From Lepas anatifera (Eukaryota > Arthropoda > Thecostraca > Lepadidae), in the NCBI GenBank assembly GCA_034440635.1, contig JAOTON010001073.1, forward strand, positions 541,001 through 605,000: DNA of 64,000 nucleotides, in the 5' to 3' direction. A program made the translations under genes and the position numbers. A model generated the notes under the pieces. The model was not told the origin of the DNA, did not search any database, and was given only the letters and a program-made list of their open reading frames with translations. The first letter of the stretch is position 1; each line of letters opens with the position of its first letter. Positions 1 to 11,249 of the stretch are shown here, piece by piece.

Positions 1-1135
1 AGACCAAGCTCGGGGCCCCTGAGACCAAGCTCGAGGGGACCCTGAGACCAAGCTCGGATGCTCCCTGAGACCAAGCTCGAGGGCCCCTGACAACAAGCTC
101 AGGGGTTCCCTGAGACCAAGATCGAACGGCCCATGAGACCAAACATCGAAAGGCCCATGAGACCAAGCTTGCCCCCCCAAGACCAAGCTCGGTTGTCCCC
201 TGAGACCAAGCTCGGGGGCCCCTAAGACCAGGCTCACGGGCCCCCCGAGATCAATATTCGGTATTCCAGAACCCTCGATACCAATGATCGGGGTCCCCTG
301 AGACCAAGCTCGGAAGGCCAGTGAGACCAAGCTCGGGGCCCCTGAGCCCAAGTTCAGGGGTCGCCTGAGACCACGCTCGTGGGGCTCTGAGACCAAGCTC
401 TGGGGCACCCTGAGACCAAAATCGAAAGGCCCGTGAGACCAACATCAAAAGGTCCGTGATTCCGAACTCAGGGGGCCCCCGAGATCAATGATCGGTACTC
501 TGAAACCCTCGATACCGATGATCAAGGGCCCCTGAGACCAAGCTCGGGGGTCCCCTGAGACCAAGCTAGGGCGTTTCCTGAGACCAAGCTCGGAGGGCCC
601 CTGACACCGAGCTCGGAGGGCCCCTGACACCGAGCTCGGGGCCCCTGAGACAAAGCTCGGGGGCGCTGAGACCAAGCTCAGTGGCCCCCTGAGACCAAGA
701 TCAGGGCCCCCGAGACCAATTCTCGTGTTTTCCAGTGCATACGGTCAGCCTTATGCATCAGATGCCCTCAGATGCCTCCCTGAGACCAAGCTCGAGGGCC
801 CCTGACATTAAGCTCGGGGAGAGGGGGGCCTGAGACCAAGCTTGGGGGCATCCCTGAGACCAAGCTCGGGGGTCCCCTGAGACCAAGCTCGGGGGCCCTG
901 AGACCAAGATCGGGGTTATCTGAGACCAAGCTCGGAGGGCTCCCTGACACCAAGCTCGGGGGCCCCTGAGACCAAGCTCGGAGGCCCTGAGACCAAACTC
1001 GAAGGGTCCCCTGAGACCAAGCTCGGAGGGCTCCCTGACACCAAGCTCGGGGGCCCCTGAGACCAAGCTCGGGGGCCCTGATTCCAAACTCGAAGGGCCC
1101 CCTGAGACTAAGCTCGGGAGCTCCCTGAGACCAGA
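1..1135. repeat. minisatellite array, about 22-bp unit
   Basis: Imperfect head-to-tail copies of a unit close to CCTGAGACCAAGCTCGGGGG, with unit length varying about 20-27 bp, fill this segment and start before the window. Slippage-like gains of G or C account for the length changes. The open frames here repeat SLVSG/ELGLRGP-type words in several frames, which is the array translated and not a gene. There is a higher-order pattern: segments with GATCAATATTCGGTA or GATACCGATGATC recur at about 250-300, 485-525 and 2520-2565. Confidence 0.9.
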
Positions 1136-2317
1136 CAGACAGACAGACAGACATATATTTCACATAATAACAGTTTACACGTGCACATTTCATTGCAATT
1201 GGTACAAAAGCACCCTAAGTGCTTAAATCGAGTACCTCTCGCATCTCCATTCAAAAACAATAATCTCCGCCGAGACAGTCGCCCGAGGCCTAGCCCAGTA
1301 ACATTCCATTCGGGTTAACGGTATCAATCACAACCAGCGTCGCGCCACACCACCCGCCAACGCCCCCGCCAGAGGTCGGAGCCATCAAATATGATCAGAT
1401 CTCGGAGTTTAGGAGTCGCTATGAAATCTGTGTGAATCTTTCATAAATTTTTGGACGCTACGTGCTACCAATACCTGATTTCCGGGTGATAATCCATAAC
1501 CATGCAAAATAATTTTCAGTTTGTTTGTATTTGTAAGCGTATTCAGATTTACTTCCATATTTTCAGATATGCTGTTAAACATCTCTATCCTTGCCGCGTT
1601 ATATACCTGACATTTTAACAGAAAATGATGAGGGTTCTCGTTGGCATGGCCACAGCTGCAATGGGGGGAGTTAATAGCTTGGATTATAAATTTATGGGAG
1701 TTGAGGTCGCTCATGCCAACTCTTAGTCTAGTCAGAAGAGAGTTTTCCTTTTTTGGTCCTATTAGATAATACCCTGGTGGCTGCGGAGCTCCAAATACAT
1801 GATTAATTTTGTGGCGGAATGGCTTTTTTGAAGTTGTGCTCCTAACATCCGGAGAAAGTCTGTTCCATAATTCAATCGTGCTGGGGAGGAATGACTTTTT
1901 GAAGCTTAGTGTTTTGTGTTCTAGGATGGTCCTCATTTCGCTGTTTCGCAGGGGTCTTTCAGTTTCGTTTTGTCTTGTTAGTGGTATTAAGTTCTTTATA
2001 TACTGTGGTATGTTTGGGTTGTTTAATAGGTTGTGGAGAAAACCTAACTTATGCATTTTCCTTCGAGTTTCCAAATTTTCCCAGCCAAGATCTTCTTTTA
2101 ATTTGTCAGTTGGTGTGCGAAAATGTGTCCAAGTTACTAGTCTTGCCGCCCGGTTCTGCAGTCGTTCTAGTCTGATTGCGTCATATGTCGTGATGTGTCC
2201 GTCGTAAATAATGTCGCAGTAATCAAAGTGAGGTCTTACGTAGGTCTTGTAAATTTGGTCTAGAACAGATCTGGTCAGGAATTTAGCCACCGGGTAAATT
2301 GGGCTGAGGGTTATGTT
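1129..2317 (-). mobile_element. 5'-truncated non-LTR retrotransposon inserted in the minisatellite
   Basis: The minisatellite stops at GAGACCA before a run of ACAG/GACA repeats (1129-1150) and resumes at AAGCTCGG near 2323. The interruption carries the end of a reverse transcriptase polyprotein on the minus strand. Read on that strand, the element ends in a (GTCT)n tail, a 3' simple repeat of the kind seen in several non-LTR clades. Its 5' end is cut inside the RT region, as usual for incomplete target-primed insertions. Target duplications cannot be recognised inside the array. Confidence 0.8.
1409..2290 (-). pseudogene. C-terminal fragment of non-LTR retrotransposon ORF2 (reverse transcriptase thumb and tail)
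   Basis: An uninterrupted 293-codon frame. It begins just after the RT catalytic core: IYKTYVRPHFDYCDIIYD at 13-30 is the block after the palm in CR1/L2/Jockey-type polymerases. It continues with LGWENLETRRK (68-78), ELWNRLSPDVR (140-150) and a terminal Cys/His cluster (Cys211, Cys213, His221/222, Cys227) typical of the C-terminal zinc-like motif. The endonuclease and the YxDD palm motif are missing, so it cannot move itself. The frame stays open upstream to the junction near 2317, so the first codon (GTG) is arbitrary. The lack of stops suggests a fairly recent insertion. The clade is uncertain. Confidence 0.85.
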
Positions 2318-2645
2318 GCTCCAAGCTCGGAGGGCCCCCAGACACCAAGCTCAGGGCTCTGAGACCAAGCTCGGGGGGCCCCTGAGAGCAAAATCGAAAG
2401 ACCCGTGAGACCATGATCGAAAGGCCCGTGAGACCGAGCTCGGGTGGAGGGGCCCTGAGACCAGGCTCGGGGGCCCTGAGGCCAAGCTCGGGACCCCCTG
2501 AGACTGAGCACAGGGGTCCCCAAGATCAATATTCGGTACTCTGGAGCCCTTGATACCGATTATCGGGGGCCTCCTGAGACCAAGCTCGGGAGCCCCCCGA
2601 GACCAAGCTCAGGGGCCCCCGAGATCAATTTTTGTGTTTTTAGTG
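2318..2645. repeat. continuation of the 22-bp minisatellite
   Basis: Same unit as 1-1135, resuming directly after the retrotransposon, with the same GATCAATATTCGGTA variant unit near 2525. This shows the two blocks were one array before the insertion. Confidence 0.9.
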
Positions 2646-3307
2646 CATAAGGTCAGCCCAAGGGGGTCCGCGGACCCCTGAGACCCCTTCCCCTGGCTAC
2701 ACCACTGTCAGAACATCTCAAGGGGCCCATTCAAGCCCTCGGCCGCCCAGTCAGTGGCAGTAAAGCCTTATAGGGGTCCCAGACCATCTCAGGTGCCCTC
2801 AGTTCAACACAGAGGCCCATATTAGCTCTGATGACCAGATAAACTAAAGGGCCCGGATCATCCAGGGGCCCCTTGTCGGCATATTTGGGGCTTCAGAACA
2901 GTTCAGGGTTTCAATTAAGGCTTACAACCAAATTTCAGAGCATGGGCCCTATTCCTGTGCAGGGGCCTCAGATAAGTTTAAGGTCTTCTGTGCATCACAG
3001 GGGATCCAGATTAGCTCAAGGGGCAATATTAACTTTACGGTCCCAGCTCAGCTCAGGGGCCCCCAGGTCGGTGGATATAGGTTCTGGCCAACTCACGGGA
3101 CCCTGTTTAAGGTTACGGCTCCTAGCTCAGTTTAGGCATCCTAGAACAGTTCATGCTGCCCAAACCATCTCAGGGGCGCTCAGTTCAGCTCAAAGGGCCC
3201 AGATTAGCTCGTATGGCATCAGAGGCCAGTTCAGGGGCCCCGAGAAGCTTAGGGGACCTTAAAATCAACTCATAGGACCTCAACTTAGTTTAAGGGCACA
3301 GGTAAGC
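2646..3307. repeat. degenerate GGGGCCC/AGCTCAG-rich repeat
   Basis: Loose, irregular repeats of GGGGCCC, CAGATTAGCTCA and CAGTTCAGG words about 20-30 bp apart. They look like a decayed relative of the neighbouring minisatellite. The 129-codon frame at 2873-3262 is a by-product of the repeats, with no domain. Confidence 0.6.
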
Positions 3308-4339
3308 TTAACCCTCGCCCCACCGGGGGGCCATCGATGGCCCCCTAAGGTTTTTCCGGGATAGCAGAAAAACGACGAGGCGCAGCACCGCGGTTGAGGG
3401 CTCTACCTCTCACTGCATCATTTTCCCATCATCCCTGAAATTTTTTAGCCCGGGTCACCCAAGGTCAGGTCACCAGACGAGGTCAACCAAGGTCACCTCA
3501 CTTCACCTTTAGAGCTCTGTAAGAGCTACATTTCAAAGTCGATCGATTTGAAACTTCCTACACTTCATGACCCCTCCAGGGTCTACAAGGTGTATATCCG
3601 GGATTTTTCGATTTCGTGCCCTGAGGTCAGGTCACGAGGCGACCTCTCCCATTGGAAAAGCATGGGGAAAAGCTATTTCATGATATAAAAGCCACAAAAA
3701 TGATTGCAAATACTCAGACTCCTCAGAACAACGGTTTTGGACACCCTTTCACGGATCCCAGGGGTCATATTTGCCCTTTGACTTTTCCAAGGTCATCCAA
3801 GGTCACCAGAGGTCAAAAACAGTATTTTGACAATAACTTTTGACCTAATTGAGCTAGAGCGGTGAAACAAACACCATCGTGTTTGTCTTGTCACTGGCTT
3901 TCATTTGATATACGGCAAGGTCACTTTTTGACCTTTCGTGACCTCAGGTCATATTAGGTCACGAGGTGACCTCTGGCGGTCAAACCACTGGCGGGAGGTC
4001 TTTACGTTCCACATAGCGGAAAAAGTACTGGCAATTTGCTATCAAATGTACTTTACCAGGCCTCAATAGCTCTAATGACATAAGAGTTATGCCCAGTTTG
4101 CTTAAGCATTGCATATTTGAGTGAAAATAGCCGATCTTGACCTAATTTGACCTCTGGAGGTCAAACCATTGACCTGAGCACTAAAACATGCGAAGTAATT
4201 TCTAACTGAATTCACGCGAGCTTTCTATTGCACTTTGCAGATTTGCGCTAACGCAAATATTTTCGGAGTTAGAGGGGGGCCATCGATGGCCCCCGGTGGG
4301 GCGAAGGTGGCGCCGGACCCCCGGTGGGGCGCGGGTTAA
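3308..4339 (+). mobile_element. TTAA-bounded nonautonomous DNA transposon, GGTCA-rich family A, copy 1
   Basis: Bounded by TTAA at both ends, with inverted termini CCCTCGCCCCACCGGGG on the left and the complement of CCCGCGCCCCACCGGGG on the right. A subterminal palindrome, GGGGGCCATCGATGGCCCCC, occurs near each end. A TTAA target with CCC-starting termini suggests piggyBac type. There is no transposase frame. The interior is crowded with GGTCA/TGACC words in direct, inverted and everted arrangements. A close relative lies at 11250-12169. Confidence 0.8.
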
Positions 4340-5299
4340 CGGGGTTCCGGGGCAAGCTATCGGGACAGTTTGAGTTTCTTGCTTGATATTACAGTTGTTG
4401 ATATTCTTATCTCCGTTTCGGGGGCCCATCCCAGAAAAGTGGGGGGCCAGTGGCCCCCTGGCCCCCCCGGTTCCTACGCCTATGGATTGCGTAGTACTGA
4501 TATTTACATTGGAATATAAGTAATATGCACCATTTCAGTGTTATTAACCAACCCAAACTTTCCAGCTGTTCGATTTTCACTTACAACTTGTTTTAGTCAA
4601 ACTCGAGGTGAGACTTTACGATGGATGTGGTTAAGAGTCGCATTAAGTTATTTCTTTCTACGTTGTCTAGATTTACACCTCAGTTCTAAGGAATGAAAGT
4701 GTCTTAGATATTCGGCAAAGATCCGTTGCAGAACTGTAAGATCTTCAGAAGAGCGCTTAACACAATTCGAGAATGCATTTCAACTGTCCCTTTTCTACAC
4801 GTTGATTGGTTGTTTCTGATTGAAAATGCAAAACTTCATTTGGCCTGGAAATGACTGCAAATTAGGTATTTCAACATGCTCTCATAGTCGTCTTCACAAT
4901 CAGTAGCATACCAAGGAGGAGCCAGGGAGCCTAGGCCCGCTCCCCGAAATGTTTCAGGTGGCCACGCGGGTGCGCACTTTGTTGGAAAAAATGAGATGTG
5001 TAGACTTTATGCATTTAAGAGCTAATAAGGTCTCTTGCTATCACAAAAAGAATGATGAGCACATCTGCAGGGACACATTACAAGGCATAGGTACATAGGG
5101 GCATACACGATATTAGGGGCACATACAGGATGTCTGGAAAGCATGCATATCTACTGCAAAATTATGAGAGCGGGCACGCAGCATCAAGGGAACACATTGG
5201 AAATTTGGTCCCACATTAAACCCATTGGGGGCACACACAACACATAAAGGACAACTTAACCAAATCTTGGAGGGAGGGGGATAGGCACAGGATTTAGAG
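4340..5299. other. no gene seen
   Basis: Unique-looking sequence. The first 150 bases contain a G/C-run hairpin (GGGGGGCCAGTGGCCCCC near 4440) resembling the end of a MITE. Around 5060-5290 there are loose repeats of GGGCACAYACA words. The short frames have no recognisable domain. Confidence 0.6.
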
Positions 5300-5860
5300 G
5301 ACACTGTTTAGAGTCCCCCAGAGCTGTTCTTGGAGGCCCCTCCCCGAAGAGTTAGTCTCGGGTGCCCCATATTCTGTCTAAGGGGCCCTGAGTTGATCTC
5401 GGGGTCCCAAGAATTGGTCTCGGGGCCCCCAGACTTGTTCTCGGAGGTCCCTCAATAGATTGTCTCGGGGGCCCAGAGTGGATCTGGGGAGGCCCACAAA
5501 ATTTGGTCTCAGGGGCTCAAAGTTTTTATCTCGGTCCTTCAGAAGCTGGTCTCAGAGAGCCATCAGAGACGGTATCGGGGCCCCAGGAGCTGTTTTCGCG
5601 GTTCTCAAGTGTTGGTTTCGGGAGCTTTCACGATCTGTTCTCGGGTTGTTGGGGGGACAAGACTTGGTCTTGGGACCCCGGGACTTGTCTTGGGGACCCT
5701 CAGAGTTGGCCTCATGGAGGGCCTCAGCGATGGTCTTGGGAACACGCGAGTTGGTCTCAAGGGCTCTCAAGAGCTTGTTCGAGCCCCTCTTAATTGGTTT
5801 TAGGAGGCCTCTAAGAGTTAGTCTCAGGGACGAAAATTTGTAGTCTCATTGTCATTTCCT
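5300..5860. repeat. minisatellite related to the first array, opposite orientation
   Basis: Imperfect repeats of TTGGTCTCGGGGGCCC at about 25-30-bp spacing. This is the reverse complement of the unit at 1-1135, more diverged. The open frames here on both strands (up to 127 codons) are translations of the repeat. Confidence 0.8.
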
Positions 5861-6042
5861 GTCTAGGGTAAAAATAAAAATCCCGATACAAAATTCGGTG
5901 GCGACGTCCCTGGTTTATACATATAGCAAAACCGGGGGAACGCATACCGGTGAAGACCGACCATAACCATCTAAATCTGGATGCAGTTCTTAAGATAATA
6001 TATGCATCTTAAGGCTGGAGTTAAATTAAAAAACTTTAAAAT

Positions 6043-6100
6043 CGTCGATAGCTCAGTTGGTCGAGCGTTGGGCTCCGGCCCGCTGCTCGGGAACATGCAG
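6043..6100 (+). other. tRNA-like fragment with pol III box A
   Basis: TAGCTCAGTTGG at 6049-6060 is a perfect box A, followed by a hairpin-like GGGCTCCGGCCCGCTGC segment. No box B (GGTTCGANTCC) follows at tRNA distance, so it is a degraded tRNA or SINE head and not a working tRNA gene. Confidence 0.45.
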
Positions 6101-6942
6101 CGACAGTGCATGTGCTTTGTGCAGGCTTGGGATTGGCTCCCCTGAGACGCTCCCGTGCTCAATGCGGAGTAGCCCTGTTAACGTTGGGTCATAAAAGAGC
6201 TTTCAGAATTTTTCACCAACTCCTGGAACATTTCATGTTTGAATCTTACTTTCTTTTCCCTCAAAACTCTCGGAAGTATGCCACATAGGGTCGCAATAAT
6301 TAGGACGTATCAATGTGTTCACCCCACTGCAAAAATATCCCCGCAGGCCCTGTGAATTATCAACGCTTCACATCCGGGGACCGCGATGTTCAGTCACGGC
6401 CTGTGCTGCTCTTGCTCAGGTCCGCCCAACAACCAGACCACGCCACGTGACCACCGGCGACGTCACGTGATCACAGCCACTGCAGGTCACCAGGGCGTTG
6501 ATTGGCGGAACAGAGTGTCGTGTTTGTGAGTGTGCTGAGGACGGAGATGCTGCCCGATTGGAGCGCCTGCGGTAATGGTGGGGTGGCGCGGCGAGGGTGC
6601 TCAAGCAGCGGGATAATCACAGTGTGCGCCTCCCAGGACAATCTATCCGTCACCGGGGACGGCCGTCTACTGACGTGGGTGCTATCATCGCGAAAGCGAG
6701 CATTTCCGCACATGATGCTGCTCAGTACACAGATTAAGGCCGATTAGTGGTGTTACGACATGTATGATGACGACCCAATACGAAAGCTGGCCTGAGTAGC
6801 TGGGAAGCCGCACATCAAGCTGCTGCTGAATTGGGAAAGCGTGGCGGGAGTTGCCTGGAAATGTTTGCAGCTTTTCTTGGAAGAATCTTTGGTGGGAAAA
6901 TTGTCTTAGATGGTTACATGTTTAGAATGAACATCAAAATGA

Positions 6943-6944
<2 letters not shown>

Positions 6945-6973
<29 letters not shown>
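6945..6973. repeat. (AT)n microsatellite
   Basis: An uninterrupted alternating AT tract of about 29 bp. Confidence 0.95.
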
Positions 6974-7145
6974 TTCGGTATAGCAAACTTAATTAATCTT
7001 GTATGTTTTCCTGCTGTATATACTTTCTCATGGTCCGAATGCTTCAATATAAACGGTTGTCAAAGCAAATAGCAATGAACCTCTAAGTTCTCTTTAGACT
7101 CTAGCAACAGCATATGCATTACACTTACCTATCCGTGACTTCCTG

Positions 7146-7302
7146 CAGTGGCGGATCCAAGGCGGAGGGGGCTTGGGGACTCGAGCCCCCTGAAATGTCC
7201 GATCCCCTTTATCTAATACATAGGCGAGGGGCTGCCCGAGGTACTGGCGGGTGAGGCTCGAGCCCCCTAGCATCCCCAAACAAATTCCTGGATCCGCCAC
7301 TG
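7146..7302. mobile_element. hAT-type MITE, 157 bp
   Basis: The ends are perfect inverted repeats: CAGTGGCGGATCCA at the left and TGGATCCGCCACTG at the right. The interior contains GAGCCCCCT twice. Related copies are at 25609-25764 and 46404-46565. The 8-bp target duplication is not clean (CTTCCTG versus CTTCCCT). Confidence 0.75.
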
Positions 7303-7469
7303 CTTCCCTATGTGAAGGCTTCAGCCACACAAGCAGCGCCGCTCTTCTAAGCCATCAACCGCAGTGTGCTGTTTGGAAGTCACCAACAGCTCTCGTGGCA
7401 TAGACAATCCAATAATTTCTAAAGCTAGATTATCATCATCATTCTCTTACTTTAGTCCGGCCTATTTGC

Positions 7470-7910
7470 CGCCGCTATGCCCGGTTTGTGCCCATTTCCG
7501 CCTGTTCCAGCACCCCCGATTAGGGGCGGGGACGGCGTGCTCACGTCTGGCCCGTGTGTCCGTGCGCAGAATGTTCTCGTCGTCTGCCGCCAGCACGCCG
7601 CGTCGCGGCGGACCCGGCGCGCTGTTTTGCATGCCCGGTATGTGGGTCAGGTCAGGTCACACCGCACTGTGAGACGGCGTCGGAAGCGGCCGCGCCAATC
7701 AGAACTCGATGATACGCCGCCGGCCGGTGGCTCTCCTTTATGTAACTGTCCGTCAAATCGACACCGCCGCTCTTCTGGTGAGTAATGGGCGCGGGAGAGC
7801 GGCGCTGGCGCCGGCGGCTGGAATCCTTCCTCGCCTGCGGGCGCGGTGTCACTCAGACCAGGACACTGGGTGAGCGGCGCGACCACAGCCAGGTAATCGC
7901 CCCCGGATAA
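7470..7910. other. GC-rich, CpG-containing block
   Basis: Sharply more GC-rich than its surroundings, with many CpGs, and with overlapping frames on both strands that have no domain. It lies just upstream of the small putative exon at 8044, which would fit a promoter, but no core element can be named. Confidence 0.4.
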
Positions 7911-8043
7911 ATGTAATCGCTTTCGCAGCGTGTGATTTGCACTTTCGCGGTATGACATTCCGGGGATCAGTGCTAGGGTAGCCTGGTTGTAAGTGACAAC
8001 TCTGGAAGGTGTAATCAATGTTTTTAAACACAAAATAGAGATA

Positions 8044-8156
8044 ATGACTGCGGTAAGTATTAAATTTGACGATAAAAAGAGTGCTATTCATCCAGAAGAA
8101 AACGAAGACAAACCTAAGGTCATGAAAGATGCGGAACTAGCAGACCTGCAAAAAAG
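8044..8156 (+). CDS. possible short coding exon, unknown product
   Basis: From ATG 8044 the frame reads a charged peptide (MTAVSIKFDDKKSAIHPEEN, then EDKPKVMKDAELADLQK) whose composition looks more protein-like than most short frames here. A possible donor (AAAAAG/GTACAC) ends it at 8156. Without splicing, the frame continues into a very hydrophobic stretch and stops at 8289. I recognise no family. It sits downstream of a GC-rich block. It may well be chance or part of an unrecognised element. Confidence 0.2.
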
Positions 8157-8289
8157 GTACACATGTTTGCGTGATTTCATATTCGCGTTGGTTGTGGTAG
8201 TTTTTCTGCATTTTGCTTTCTTTGATACCCCTCAAATTCTGACATTTTGCACTTTTTTCCACGCTCTAGCTCTCGTCTCTTCCCCCTAA

Positions 8290-10030
8290 AGGAGACTCAC
8301 CTCGGACAGAAATAAAAGATGTCTCAGTTATTGTTAGCACAGACAGAAAATAATAATATATGTCCCATTCGTTTAGTAGGGGCCGGGAGGAATAGCTATT
8401 GAATTTTCCGTCCCCAGATTGGAATCCCAGCGGCGGGAAACCGTCTCCCCTGTCCCGTCCAGCCCGGTGGAGATGATCCTTATACACCAGCGCCATCACT
8501 CCCCGAAATGGAGTTCAGGGCTGCATTTTACAGCAGTCGCTCGTAATTTATGTATAAGTTTTTTTCATTTTGATATCCATATACGACCAGAGACGGATTC
8601 AAGGGGGAGGCAAAGGGGGCGGTCGGCCTCTTAGGACCCAAGGGCCGCCCCCTGCCGATTTCTGGAGCCGACGGCTCCCGAGATTGGCGATAACTTGAAT
8701 ACACACAGTAAATGTTACACCAAAACACAAAGGAAGTTCATTGAATGCGGAAATTTTCCACTATGGGGCACCCTTAATTTTGAATCAGCTTTCCTCACCA
8801 TACCATTGGGTGCCCCAATTGAACCCTCATCGATGTTTCGCCCCTCTCTATTTTGTAGTTTGGTGCCTATATTTCACGATTGGTCACACCTTTTCAGCCC
8901 TTGGGTGGGCCACTGCAGTGCGGACCACTCCCTCGTGCATGACTGTGCGCCCCTTCTCCACCCTTCACCGCTATTTTACAGCCTCAGGATGCCCCACTTT
9001 ACATGGATCGCCCTCATTTGCCTCCGGCTACCCTTAGCCTTGTGGCTGGATGCCCGGTTTTAACGATTTGCCGCCCATTTTTCGGCTCTAGGTTAACCCA
9101 CTGCAACAAGTGGATGGGGATCAAGATACCTTTACTTTACAAGATAAAAGATACAATATCACGATAACTTTATGGGGATTATTCGCAGGGCTACTAACAT
9201 GAAATTTTTGATATGCCTAGAGCAACAACTTCAAAGACGAAGTATTCGATCTAAATTACCTCCCCAACCACGGCATTAGCTATGGCTAGTTTGAGGGCTG
9301 TCAGTCTCCGACTTACATGCTAACAGCCGACTAACAGCCGATATTTTTAGTGGACAACTATCGCGCCGACGCTGGAAATGTCATTGTCACGACCGCTCCA
9401 TGAGTCCGCTGTGGCAAGTCACACGTCGTATAGCATAGAGCTCCAATCTGATTACGAGTTTCCTTACGGGCTCGTGGCAGATAGCTGAGCACCAGAAGAG
9501 CGAGGAGCCGTGTAAATCGGCAGAGCGAGCGGCGCGCGCGTGACGCCGTGATGGAGCGGCGTGCTGTGATGGACGCGCGCCGCTAGATGAAAGCGCACAT
9601 CTCCCGGTGCCGGGTCACACCGGCCGCTCTAAAGAGGTGTCCGCACCGGTCTCTACCTGATTCATGGAAATTTGATCGGTCTCTGATTAGTGATGCCACT
9701 TTTGGAAATGGAGAAACCAGTCACTGAAATGGCAAGGTATTGTGTCGTATAACTAATGAAATATGTACCTGGTGATTGTAGTTCAGTTTGTATTTCTCTT
9801 TCAGGCAGGGAAATCAATTATGTGCTTAGGTACTCTTGGAGTATTCATTTAAAGCATCACTGCCTGGGGTCCGAAAGACCCCCTTCCGTTTTTCGCGAAT
9901 GCTTCTGAGTCAATTCAAATGAAACTTGCGTCGCTTTGCAGGCCTATGACCAAAAATTAATACCTGGTCAGGTTAATTAACATCAGGTCAACACCAGGTT
10001 CACGAGCTATGACTTCATTTCTAAACCCAT
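8290..10030. other. no gene seen
   Basis: It contains a MITE-like G-rich segment around 8590-8690 (CAGAGACGGATTCAAGGGGG start), a stretch of loose GCCCC/CACT repeats at 8800-9060, and a GC-rich patch at 9500-9640. The frames at 8695-9063 are uninformative. Confidence 0.5.
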
Positions 10031-11172
10031 TTAACCCTTTTCCGGCGGGGCTATATTGCCCCCTTCTTTCGGATATCTCGAAACGGCTTGCGATAGAACT
10101 TTGAAACTTCCTGACTTTTCCTAAAACTAGTAAGGCAGGTTTTCTGAAATTTTCAAGATTATATATTCACCGGGCGGAGCTATGGCTGGGTTTTGGGGAG
10201 GTTCTATCCACAAACCAAGTATTATCGTTGCGATGGGTTTTGTAAAAGGAAGCCGTCTCTGCTGATCCTGATACCAGTTATATGGTTTATTATATCATTT
10301 TTATGTGAGATGATAGTGCATTATTGTCACTATTTGTATTCATCGGGCGGTTACGCAGTTCAAATGGGGGAATGTTATCAGAAGGACTAAACGTTAGTAA
10401 GTGAGAAGACTGCTTACAGCCGTGTCAGGGCGAATACAATTGGGTATATGAAAATTCAAAATAGTTATAATTTGATTACCGGGCGTGTCCGTCACTCAAT
10501 TTTCAAAATGTATATTCCCAGCCGTATCACCGCCGCGACTAATATCGTTGTATATTGAAATGTGTTTCCAATCACCCACCCCACGACGAGTCCTATCCGC
10601 CTTTCACCCCCTTCCGAGCTCCATGGAGGGTAAAATTATCGAATTAAATTTCAACTAGTCGAGGGACTAATATACTCATGCATACCATTCGCATATTGTT
10701 GGTTGTATTTTACCCATTGTTTTACTTACTGCATCCGCCCCTGTGAGTTTTTCCTTTTTTATTTATTTATGTTTCAAGATGCCAGCAGTATATGACGGCT
10801 TCTAATCCGCGTAACAAAACTTTTAGGTTGTATATATTTCCTCTAGTCCTGGTCCTGGAACTGCCATTGAATTTCAATTTTGCGTAACTCAGTATATGAC
10901 AATTTTGGATCAATTATTTGTAAATCTGAACTAGTTTTGTGAAAATCGTACACAGAGACAGGGTTTGGAAATCTAAAAATACACAAAATTGTATATTTTG
11001 CACGACCTTCTCCTAAAAATAAAAATTTTGAAATTTTCTTTTTCCAAAATAAAGTTTAGCAGCAGAGGAATCTATGGCACTTGAATTTTCAAAATCGGCC
11101 GGTTAGATTACGATCTTAGGGGCCGATATTGCCCCTGCCAAATAGGGGTAGCCGGCCTACGGAAATGGTTAA
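10031..11172. mobile_element. TTAA-bounded nonautonomous element, family D
   Basis: TTAA at both ends, with imperfect inverted termini: TTAACCCTTTTCCGGCGGGG at the left and the complement of TTAACCATTTCCGTAGGCCG at the right. Subterminal GGCNATATTGCCCC words occur near both ends. There is no GGTCA enrichment and no transposase. The 65-codon frame at 10193-10390 looks like chance. Confidence 0.65.
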
Positions 11173-11249
11173 GGTAATTCTATTTTTATAAAATGAGACT
11201 GACAGACCCAGAGTGTAAATTGGCTCTTAAAAGAGCTAGATCAAGTTTC

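Larger units (their letters stand above)
5861..7145. other. no gene seen; moderately GC-rich block at 6380-6700
   Basis: It contains a tRNA-like box A sequence near 6049 and an AT dinucleotide run near 6945. A CpG-containing block at 6380-6700 carries overlapping short frames on both strands with no domain. Confidence 0.5.

Noticed and set aside
1..1135. CRISPR-like array
   Set aside because: The units are contiguous, without unique spacers, imperfect and of variable length, in a eukaryotic context; it is a minisatellite.
251..1193. Minus-strand open frames with repeated LVSGAPELGLRG-type words
   Set aside because: They are translations of the approximately 22-bp minisatellite in several frames; no domain, and boundaries are set by array variants.
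6043..6100. Functional tRNA gene
   Set aside because: Box A is good but there is no box B and no closing acceptor stem.
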